Shown here: piece by piece, positions 1-5,538 of the stretch
How positions within the stretch are numbered: the stretch's first letter is position 1
Layout of the letters: each line of letters begins with the position of its first letter
From: Aquabacterium sp.
Lineage (GTDB): Bacteria; Pseudomonadota; Gammaproteobacteria; Burkholderiales; Burkholderiaceae_C
DNA length: 8,226 bases
Assembly: GCA_017989885.1 (NCBI GenBank)
Contig: JAGNPA010000065.1
Coordinates: forward strand, 1 to 8,226
Direction of reading: 5' to 3'
Program-made: the position numbers and the translations under genes
The notes under the pieces: generated by a model
The model's input: only the letters and a program-made list of their open reading frames with translations
Databases searched by the model: none
Told to the model about the DNA's origin: nothing

Positions 1-381
1 GCCATCACCGACAACGACAAGCCCTACTTGGTCGTTTACGGGCAAGATTCGGTGGAAGGTCAGCCGGCACAGTTCACCGTCAACCTCACCCAGCCGTCGC
101 CCGGCCCGGTCACCGTCCAGCTCGACTTGCTGGCCGGCAGTGACCCGGTGAACGCGGCAACGCCAGGCGTGGACACCATCGGCCCGCTCGAATTCTTCAA
201 CACCACGACCCAGCAATGGGAGTCCGTGACCGGCAATCTGACCTTGGCTGCTGGCCAGACCCAGTTGCAGGTTCGCGTGGCCACCGTGGACGACAGCGAA
301 ATCGAAGGCCTGGAGTTCATTCAGTTGCAAGCCACCGTTGTCAGCGGTGAGACCGTCAACACGGTCGCCTCCAACGACGCG
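1..381 (+). repeat. Calx-beta-like repeat unit 1 of the adhesin (127 codons)
   Basis: This unit runs from GCCATCACCGACAACGAC to the next copy of the same bases, exactly 381 bp later. The protein reads AITDNDKPYLVVYG, then an FTVNLT strand, a PLEFFN..TQQWESVTG segment, an LQVRVATVDD strand and LQATVV, as in unit 2. Because the window opens at the unit boundary, further copies probably lie upstream. Confidence 0.85.
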
Positions 382-1293
382 GCCATCACCGACAACGACA
401 AGCCTTACATGGTGGTCTACGGTGCCGACACCATTGAAGGGCAAGCCGCGCACTTCACGGTGAACCTGACGGCTGCTGCCGCCGATGTGGTGACGGTGTC
501 CCTGGCGCTGCAAGCGGGTGGCACGCCCGCCGACGCGGCCCAGCCAGGCCTTGACTCATCGACCGCGCTGGAGTTCTTCAACGTGGGCACTCAGCAATGG
601 GAGGCCGTGACCGGTCCCCTCAGCTTCCAGCCTGGTGAGACAAAGATCGAGGTGCGCGTTGCCACGTCGGACGACAACGAGGTCGAGTCGGTGGAATACC
701 TCCGCCTGCAGGCCACGGTGGTGGAGGGCGAGGTGATGAACCTGGTCGCCTCGAACGACGCCGCCATCACCGACAACGAAGGCCGTACCGTCACCGGCAC
801 CCCTGATGGGGATGAGGTGCTCGGTCAGGCTGGCAACGATGTGCTGCAAGGGCTGGCAGGCGACGACCTGCTGATCGGCGGCCAGGGCGACGATCGCCTC
901 AACGGTGGTGCCGGCGGTGACGTGTTCGCCTGGCGCCTGAGCGATGTCGTGAACGGTCAAACCACGGTGGACCGCATTGAAGACTTCGACCTGACGCCCC
1001 ACGCCGCCGGCGGCGATGTGCTGGACCTGCGCGATCTGCTGCAAAACGAGCACACCGATGGTGGCACCGGCAACCTGTCGCAGTACCTGCACTTTGACAC
1101 CACTGGCTCAGACACCCTCATTCAGATCAGCGTGAACGGCGACCTCGTCAATGGGCTGGGCACCGTCTCGCAGGAAATCGTGCTGGAAGGCGTCAACCTG
1201 CGCACTGGCTACGGTCTGGACGCGAGCGTGGGCGATGGCGCGGTCATCGCGCGCATGCTGGCTGACCAGAAGCTCTGGGTGGACGCGGCCTGA
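1..1293 (+). CDS. C-terminal part of a large RTX / Calx-beta repeat adhesin secreted by a type I system (5' end outside window)
   Basis: The reading frame is open from base 1 and ends with TGA at 1291-1293, giving 430 residues with the start lying upstream. Residues 1-127 and 128-254 are two copies of a Calx-beta-like beta-sandwich repeat, each ending in an acidic DAAITDND/E calcium-type loop. Residues 275-310 are four glycine/aspartate-rich RTX nonapeptides. From about residue 307 (VFAW) to the end is the type I secretion C-terminal target domain of the VC_A0849 subclass, recognisable from FDLTPHAAGGDVLDLRDLL, LSQYLHF and the VLEGVNL block. Proteins of this build leave the cell through an ABC transporter / membrane fusion protein / TolC-type channel and serve as surface or biofilm adhesins; calcium folds the RTX part outside. 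The secretion genes are not in the window. The family and secretion route are well supported; what it binds cannot be told from this part. A strong terminator follows 54 bases after the stop. Confidence 0.9.
   Translation, partial: AITDNDKPYLVVYGQDSVEGQPAQFTVNLTQPSPGPVTVQLDLLAGSDPVNAATPGVDTIGPLEFFNTTTQQWESVTGNLTLAAGQTQLQVRVATVDDSEIEGLEFIQLQATVVSGETVNTVASNDAAITDNDKPYMVVYGADTIEGQAAHFTVNLTAAAADVVTVSLALQAGGTPADAAQPGLDSSTALEFFNVGTQQWEAVTGPLSFQPGETKIEVRVATSDDNEVESVEYLRLQATVVEGEVMNLVASNDAAITDNEGRTVTGTPDGDEVLGQAGNDVLQGLAGDDLLIGGQGDDRLNGGAGGDVFAWRLSDVVNGQTTVDRIEDFDLTPHAAGGDVLDLRDLLQNEHTDGGTGNLSQYLHFDTTGSDTLIQISVNGDLVNGLGTVSQEIVLEGVNLRTGYGLDASVGDGAVIARMLADQKLWVDAA
382..762 (+). repeat. Calx-beta-like repeat unit 2 of the adhesin (127 codons)
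   Basis: This is the second full copy, in frame and exactly 381 bp long. The first 23 bases (382-404) are identical to bases 1-23, but the rest has diverged at many positions while keeping the protein pattern (KPYMVVYG, HFTVNLT, LEFFN.GTQQWEAVTG, IEVRVATSDD, LRLQATVV). A third boundary motif (AITDNE, 763-780) closes the array and leads into the RTX part. Confidence 0.85.
823..930 (+). repeat. Four RTX calcium-binding nonapeptide repeats
   Basis: Four consecutive 27-base units encode GQAGNDVLQ, GLAGDDLLI, GGQGDDRLN and GGAGGDVFA. These match the RTX consensus GGxGxDxUx, in which successive turns bind calcium in a parallel beta-roll. Four copies is a short array, typical of the tail just before a type I secretion signal. 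Confidence 0.9.
919..1290 (+). other. Type I secretion C-terminal target domain, VC_A0849 subclass (within the adhesin)
   Basis: Recognised from the ordered blocks DVFAW, DRIEDFDLTP, GGDVLDLRDLL, LSQYLHF, GSDTLIQIS, QEIVLEGVNL and a C-terminal AVIARML stretch. In this family the domain carries the uncleaved C-terminal export signal. It is complete, so the protein should be export-competent if the upstream part is intact. Confidence 0.85.
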
Positions 1294-1347
1294 ACACAAG
1301 CTGAGGGAGGCGGCGGACGCCGCTTTCCTCAACACCGGCCACAGACA

Positions 1348-1375
1348 CAAAAGCCCGCTTTCGAGCGGGCTTTTG
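1348..1375. terminator. Bidirectional Rho-independent terminator
   Basis: Bases 1348-1359 (CAAAAGCCCGCT) pair perfectly with 1364-1375 (AGCGGGCTTTTG) around a TTCG loop at 1360-1363. The GC-rich core is flanked by an A run on one side and a T run on the other, so the transcript of either strand ends in a hairpin plus U run. It lies between the convergent adhesin (+) and cytochrome (-) genes and can serve both. The remainder of 1294-1405 shows nothing else. Confidence 0.9.
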
Positions 1376-1405
1376 CTTGGGCGGAGTGCATTGCGCCGTA
1401 GAAGC

Positions 1406-2080
1406 TCAGCGCAGTCGTGACTGCGGCACCGTTTTGAGATCGCTGGGCAAGGTGGCAATGTGCTGCGCCAGCTGTTTCAGCTCTTTGGGCGTGAACGCCT
1501 GTACCTGCGCCGCCATGATCGGGTTGGCGCGCCCAATGTTCGGGTTGTTGACCGTGTGATACGCCTTGAGCGCCACGTACAGGTAGTCGGCATGCTGGCC
1601 GCCGAGCTTGGGGTACGACGGGTCGATGGGCTTGTTCAGGTTCTCGCCGTGGCACGCCACGCAGTTGCCCTTGGTCAGCAGGGCCTGCACGGGTGCGCTG
1701 GCCTCACCCCCCTTGGCGGGGGTGGCAGGAAGATCCTGACCATGGGTGGCGTAGTAAGCCGCGAGGTCGGCAATGTCCTGATCGCTCAACGAGGTGGCCA
1801 CGGCCTTCATGCTGGGGTGTTTGCGATCGCCCTTGCGGTAGGCCGTCAGGGCTGCGGCCAGATAGGCAGCGTTCTGGCCCGAAATCTTGGGCACCTTGTG
1901 CACCTCGGGGAAGCTGGACTGGTAGCCCGGAATGCCGTGGCAGCCAATGCACATGGCAACCTTGCTGCGGGCCGCCTGGGCATCCCCCGCTTTGACATCC
2001 TGGGCACATGCGCCCAGGGCCAGAAAGGCTGCAGTGGTCAAGACGCTGAAAGATCGAAGCAGGTGAGGCAGTGTTTGCAT
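1406..2080 (-). CDS. Exported dihaem cytochrome c, c4 type
   Basis: The protein has 224 residues from the ATG at 2080. The N-terminus (MQTLPHLLRSF then a hydrophobic stretch to ACAQ) is a signal peptide, which decides this start over a TTG at 2167 in the same frame that would add 29 unlikely residues. Two haem c sites are present: CIGCH (C44, C47, H48) and CVACH (C140, C143, H144). Each is followed by the c4-family pattern PK(I/L)xGQ...YL...L.AY. M91 (in KHPSM) and M189 (in ANPIM) are the probable distal haem ligands. Two class I haem domains in tandem point to a periplasmic electron carrier feeding a terminal oxidase or similar acceptor. Cleavage could be by signal peptidase I (ACA before Q) or, since LGAC is a loose lipobox, the product could be a lipoprotein. 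No clear Shine-Dalgarno sequence is visible. The gene is monocistronic here: divergent from the MoxR gene, convergent with the adhesin. Confidence 0.92.
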   Translation of the reverse strand: MQTLPHLLRSFSVLTTAAFLALGACAQDVKAGDAQAARSKVAMCIGCHGIPGYQSSFPEVHKVPKISGQNAAYLAAALTAYRKGDRKHPSMKAVATSLSDQDIADLAAYYATHGQDLPATPAKGGEASAPVQALLTKGNCVACHGENLNKPIDPSYPKLGGQHADYLYVALKAYHTVNNPNIGRANPIMAAQVQAFTPKELKQLAQHIATLPSDLKTVPQSRLR

Positions 2081-2146
2081 GGGCGGGCAGGGGAAAATGG
2101 CTGCTGAGTGAAACACGGACGTGCAGCCCATTATTGAGGCTACGCC

Positions 2147-2152
2147 TATACT
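2147..2152 (+). promoter_or_regulatory. Possible -10 box for the MoxR-family ATPase gene
   Basis: TATACT lies 32 bases before the ATG at 2185, in the 104-bp gap between divergent genes, and would give a leader of about 25 bases. No good -35 hexamer sits 16-18 bases upstream; TTGAGG at 2134-2139 is far too close. This is a weak call from a single hexamer. A promoter for the cytochrome on the other strand must also lie in or near 2081-2184, but I see no convincing one. Confidence 0.3.
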
Positions 2153-2184
2153 CGAACACAGTAGCAACCCTGTTGAGTCAGCGC

Positions 2185-3027
2185 ATGAAATTCCAAGGTA
2201 CCGATCAATACGTCGCCACCGATGACTTGAAACTGGCCGTCAATGCGGCCCTCAAGTTGCAGCGCCCCCTGCTGGTCAAGGGTGAACCCGGCACCGGCAA
2301 GACGATGCTGGCCGAGCAGGTGTCCGAAGCGCTGGGCATGCCCCTGCTGCAATGGCACATCAAGTCCACCACCAAGGCCCAGCAAGGCCTCTATGAGTAC
2401 GACGCCGTCAGCCGCTTGCGTGACAGCCAGTTGGGTGACGAGAAGGTCCGCGACATCCACAACTACATCGTCAAAGGCACCTTGTGGCAGGCATTCGATG
2501 CCGATCAGCAGGTCGCCTTGCTCATCGACGAAATCGACAAGGCCGACATCGAGTTTCCCAACGACCTGTTGCGCGAACTCGACCGCATGGAGTTCTACTG
2601 CTACGAGACGCGTCAGCTGATCCAGGCCAAGCACCGCCCGCTGGTCATCATCACGTCGAACAACGAAAAAGACCTGCCTGACGCCTTCCTGCGTCGCTGC
2701 TTCTTCCACTACATCCGCTTCCCGGACGCGTCGACGATGAAGGAGATCGTGGAGGTTCACTTCCCCCACATCAAGCAGGACCTGCTGCAGGCGGCCATGC
2801 GCCACTTCTACGAGGTGCGCAACCTGCCGGGCCTCAAGAAAAAGCCCAGCACCTCCGAGCTGATCGACTGGCTCAAGCTGCTGGTGGCCGAAGACATCCC
2901 GCTGGAAGTGCTGCAGAGCAAGGACGACAAGGTCAGCGTGCCGCCGCTGGTGGGCGCCTTGCTCAAGAACGAGCAAGACCTCAGCCTGTTCGAAAAGCTG
3001 GTCCACATGGCCCGCCACAACCGCTGA
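2185..3027 (+). CDS. MoxR-family AAA+ ATPase
   Basis: The protein has 280 residues. Walker A is GEPGTGKT (33-40), Walker B is ALLIDEIDK (111-119, with D115 and E116), sensor 1 is in VIITSNN (154-160), and arginine-finger candidates are R170 and R171 in DAFLRRCFFHYIRFP. The PSTSELIDWL block (221-230) marks the sensor-2/lid region. The catalytic set is complete. MoxR ATPases are cytosolic chaperone-like enzymes that mature or activate client complexes, almost always with a VWA-domain partner; the partner here is probably the product of the gene at 4366. The ATG at 2185 was chosen because the family begins close to this point (KFQGTDQYVATDD); the frame is open upstream to 2071, but those residues overlap the cytochrome start and look non-coding. 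The Shine-Dalgarno region is weak. The subfamily and client are not determinable from sequence alone. Confidence 0.93.
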   Translation: MKFQGTDQYVATDDLKLAVNAALKLQRPLLVKGEPGTGKTMLAEQVSEALGMPLLQWHIKSTTKAQQGLYEYDAVSRLRDSQLGDEKVRDIHNYIVKGTLWQAFDADQQVALLIDEIDKADIEFPNDLLRELDRMEFYCYETRQLIQAKHRPLVIITSNNEKDLPDAFLRRCFFHYIRFPDASTMKEIVEVHFPHIKQDLLQAAMRHFYEVRNLPGLKKKPSTSELIDWLKLLVAEDIPLEVLQSKDDKVSVPPLVGALLKNEQDLSLFEKLVHMARHNR

Positions 3028-3033
3028 AGCGTG

Positions 3034-3068
3034 GGTGAGGGGGGGCCTGAGTCTCTCAGGCGCTCACC
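3034..3068. terminator. Nested hairpin between convergent genes, possible transcription end
   Basis: GGTGAG (3034-3039) pairs with CTCACC (3063-3068), and inside it GCCTGAG (3045-3051) pairs with CTCAGGC (3055-3061) around a TCT loop. An internal loop of five G against one G separates the two helices. The structure fills nearly the whole 41-base gap between the ATPase and cyclase stops. It has no T run on either strand, so it is not a classical intrinsic terminator. It may protect 3' ends or act with Rho. Confidence 0.45.
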
Positions 3069-4271
3069 TCACGCTTGCGTGGCGTCTGGCGTGGCGCTGT
3101 CGTCCTTGGTGGGCGCCGACACGACCATGTTGCGGCCTCCGTCCTTGGCCTGATACAGGGCGGCATCCGCACGGCGCAACAGGGACTGCAGCGATTCCCT
3201 CGGGTCGTTGGCGCAGACCAGGCCCATGCTGATGGTGACCGGCACCGTCGCATTGCCCCAGGTGATGGGGCGTTCGCACACGCCTTCACGCAGACGCTCG
3301 GCGGCCTGCAGGGCCCCCTCGTGCTCGGTGTGCGGCAGCAGCACGCAGAACTCTTCACCACCATAGCGCGCCACATGGTCGACCTCGCGGGCCTCGACCT
3401 GCAGGCGCCGCGCCACCTCGATCAGGACCTGGTCGCCCGCAGGGTGGCCGAGGCGGTCGTTGACGCGCTTGAAGTGATCAATGTCGATCAGCAGGATGGA
3501 GAAGGGTTGGTTGAAGCGCTCCAGGCGCTGCGCCTCGCGATCCAGCAGGGCCTCGATGGCGCGTCGGTTGAGCAAACCGGTCAGCCCGTCGTGCTGCGAC
3601 AGATGTTCGAGCCGGGCCACCAGCCGCATGACGACGATGTAGCCCAGCACGAAGCTGGTCAGGATGGACAGCGTCACGCTGACAAACGTCAGCACAAACT
3701 GCCGCGTGTCGAGGGGGCTTTGCAACCAGGGCCAAGACCAGTCCGGGCGCAACTGGCTCAGGCCGGTGAGCATGGCGCACAGGGCCACGACCCCGAACAT
3801 CACCGCTGCCGTCCAGGCCGTGCCCGGGTTGAACTCCTGGCGCAGCGGGTGGAAGGCTTCGCGCACGCTCCACAGCATGGTGGCCGCGACCACGCCCGCG
3901 CTGACGGCCACACCCGCCGCCTGCCAGCCCAAGGGAACGCAAACCAGGATGTTGAACACCATCAGCGCCATGCTCAACACCAGCTGGCGTGTTTCAGCGC
4001 GCGGCAGTTTGAGGAAGACCTGCAGGCCTTGCCTGAGCCAGATGGCGCCCAGTGCCGCCAGGGAGCAGGCGGTGAGCACCCGCAGCATCGCGGGCCCGCT
4101 GCCGGGTATCAGCATCAGACACAGGCCCACGCCGTTGCCCAGGGTGGCGATCAGCCAGTAGCGCGCCGCGCGGCTGGACAGGCCCATCCAGGTCCCGGCT
4201 GTCCACCACAGGCCCGTGGTGAGCGTGTGGGTCAGCAGGACAAAGGCCAGCAGCAAATGGCGAGTTTCCAT
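3069..4271 (-). CDS. Membrane-bound GGDEF diguanylate cyclase
   Basis: The protein has 400 residues. The N-terminal half (about 1-215) is hydrophobic with roughly six to seven membrane segments (near 5-25, 37-56, 61-84, 97-115, 118-136, 152-172 and 190-215) and no recognised sensor domain. The GGDEF domain follows from HDGLTGLLNRR (227-237). It has the metal-binding aspartate D263 in IDIDHFKRVND and the signature GGEEF at 304-308. The RxxD inhibitory site (R295, D298) is at the exact five-residue spacing before GGEEF. All catalytic residues are present, so it should make cyclic di-GMP from two GTP and be product-inhibited. There is no EAL domain. The membrane part presumably senses an unknown signal. 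It lies on the opposite strand between the MoxR and VWA genes, with its start 94 bp from the VWA start, divergently. The ATG at 4271 opens directly into the first membrane segment; no clear ribosome site is seen. Confidence 0.93.
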   Translation of the reverse strand: METRHLLLAFVLLTHTLTTGLWWTAGTWMGLSSRAARYWLIATLGNGVGLCLMLIPGSGPAMLRVLTACSLAALGAIWLRQGLQVFLKLPRAETRQLVLSMALMVFNILVCVPLGWQAAGVAVSAGVVAATMLWSVREAFHPLRQEFNPGTAWTAAVMFGVVALCAMLTGLSQLRPDWSWPWLQSPLDTRQFVLTFVSVTLSILTSFVLGYIVVMRLVARLEHLSQHDGLTGLLNRRAIEALLDREAQRLERFNQPFSILLIDIDHFKRVNDRLGHPAGDQVLIEVARRLQVEAREVDHVARYGGEEFCVLLPHTEHEGALQAAERLREGVCERPITWGNATVPVTISMGLVCANDPRESLQSLLRRADAALYQAKDGGRNMVVSAPTKDDSATPDATQA

Positions 4272-4287
4272 GGCGGGCGTTCAGTTT

Positions 4288-4309
4288 CTGGGCCTTCAAG
4301 AGGCCCCAG
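4288..4309. other. Inverted repeat in the cyclase/VWA divergent gap
   Basis: CTGGGCCT (4288-4295) pairs with AGGCCCCAG (4301-4309) with one bulged C, around a five-base loop. It sits in the 94-bp gap 4272-4365, close to the cyclase start. It has no T run, so a terminator is unlikely; an operator or a leader-RNA hairpin is possible. No convincing promoter hexamers are visible in this gap. Confidence 0.3.
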
Positions 4310-4365
4310 GCTTTCGTTTGGGTCGATCCGAGGTGAAAATAGCGCAGAGACTTTCTGGAAAGCCC

Positions 4366-5538
4366 ATGCTCATCGATTTCTTCTTCGCCTTGCGCAACGC
4401 CAAGCTGCCGGTCACGATCCCGGAGTACCTGAGCTTGCTGGAAGCGATCAAGGGTGAGGTCATTGGCCCCTCAGTGGATGATTTTTACCACCTGGCGCGC
4501 ATGACCCTGGTGAAGAATGAAACACATTTTGACAAATTTGACCGGACGTTCGCCACCTACTTCCAGGGGGCCACGCAGGCCATTGACCTGACCCGCGAGT
4601 TGCCTCTGGAGTGGTTGCGCAAGAAGTTCGAGCGTGAACTGAGCCCGGAAGACCGCGCCAAGATCGAAGCCATGGGCTGGGACAAGCTCATGGACCGCCT
4701 GAAGGAGTTGCTGGAAGAACAGAAGGAGCGCCACGAGGGCGGCAACAAGTGGATCGGCACGGGTGGCACCTCGCCGTTTGGCGCCTACGGCTATAACCCC
4801 GAAGGCATCCGCGTTGGGCAGGACCGTTCACGTCACCGCAGCGCCGTCAAGGTGTGGGACAAGCGCGAGTTCAAGGATTACGACGACTCGATCGAGCTGG
4901 ACACGCGCAACATCAAGGTGGCTTTGCGCCGCCTGCGCAAGTTCGCCCGCCAGGGCGCGGCCGAAGAGCTGGACCTGGACCACACCATCCACGCCACAGC
5001 GGCCAATGCCGGCATGCTGGACATCAAGATGGTGCCCGAGCGTCACAACACCGTGAAGGTGCTGTTGCTGATGGACGTGGGCGGCTCGATGGACGATCAC
5101 ATCCACCGGGTGGAAGAGCTGTTCTCGGCGGCCAAGTCGGAGTTCAAGCACCTGGAGTTCTACTACTTCCACAACTGCGTCTACGACTTCATGTGGAAGA
5201 ACAACCACCGCCGCTACACGGAGAAGATTCCCACCTGGGACATCCTGCGCAAGTACAACAAGGACTACAAGCTCATCTTCGTGGGTGACGCCACCATGAG
5301 CCCGTACGAGATCTTGCAGGCAGGCGGCAGCGTGGAATACAACAACGAGGAGCCGGGCGCGGAGTGGATCGGGCGGCTCACGAATGCCTTCCCCAACCAC
5401 GTCTGGATCAACCCGGAGCCGCCGGGGGTGTGGAACTACCGCCAGAGCGTCTCGATCATGCACCAGCTGATGGGGGGGCGCATGTTCCCCATGAGCCTGC
5501 AAGGGCTCGAAAGTGCCATGCGTTTGCTGAGCAAATGA
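4366..5538 (+). CDS. CoxE-like VWA-domain protein, likely MoxR ATPase partner
   Basis: The protein has 390 residues. A mostly helical N-terminal half (1-130) includes a charged helix (WDKLMDRLKELLEEQKERHE) and then a Gly-rich segment, GTGGTSPFGAYG (131-142). The VWA fold begins near 229 (TVKVLLLMDVGGSMDDH). The metal site reads D237-x-G239-x-S241 instead of the textbook DxSxS, with further acidic and Thr positions in GDATM (307-311). There is no signal peptide, so it is cytosolic. Proteins of this type work with MoxR AAA+ ATPases in activating or assembling client enzymes; the likely ATPase is encoded at 2185, two genes upstream. The ATG at 4366 has GGAAAG at 4357-4362 as a weak, close ribosome site. 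The frame is open further back to 4216, but that would overlap the cyclase gene and adds residues with no VWA-family look. The stop overlaps the tamA start as ATGA. The client is unknown. Confidence 0.9.
   Translation: MLIDFFFALRNAKLPVTIPEYLSLLEAIKGEVIGPSVDDFYHLARMTLVKNETHFDKFDRTFATYFQGATQAIDLTRELPLEWLRKKFERELSPEDRAKIEAMGWDKLMDRLKELLEEQKERHEGGNKWIGTGGTSPFGAYGYNPEGIRVGQDRSRHRSAVKVWDKREFKDYDDSIELDTRNIKVALRRLRKFARQGAAEELDLDHTIHATAANAGMLDIKMVPERHNTVKVLLLMDVGGSMDDHIHRVEELFSAAKSEFKHLEFYYFHNCVYDFMWKNNHRRYTEKIPTWDILRKYNKDYKLIFVGDATMSPYEILQAGGSVEYNNEEPGAEWIGRLTNAFPNHVWINPEPPGVWNYRQSVSIMHQLMGGRMFPMSLQGLESAMRLLSK

Noticed and set aside
1460..2107. 215-codon + strand frame opposite the cytochrome
   Set aside because: The other strand carries two CXXCH haem sites and a signal peptide; this frame has no domain.
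2134..2152. TTGAGG plus TATACT as a complete sigma-70 promoter
   Set aside because: The spacer is only seven bases, so the two hexamers cannot be used together.
2146..3018. 290-codon - strand frame opposite the MoxR ATPase
   Set aside because: The Walker A, Walker B and sensor motifs are on the + strand; the reverse frame is V/L/H/Q-rich with no family likeness.
4216..4365. Longer N-terminus for the VWA protein starting at GTG 4216
   Set aside because: It would run into the start of the divergent cyclase gene and adds residues unlike the family; ATG at 4366 begins at the conserved region.
3075..4457. 460-codon open frame on the + strand opposite the cyclase
   Set aside because: It is a shadow of the GGDEF gene in GC-rich DNA. 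Its protein is rich in H, Q, R, A and G with no recognisable domain, while the minus strand has a full motif-bearing protein.
5364..5534. Longer N-terminus for TamA starting at GTG 5364
   Set aside because: It lies inside the VWA gene, and it would bury the signal peptide behind 57 hydrophilic residues.
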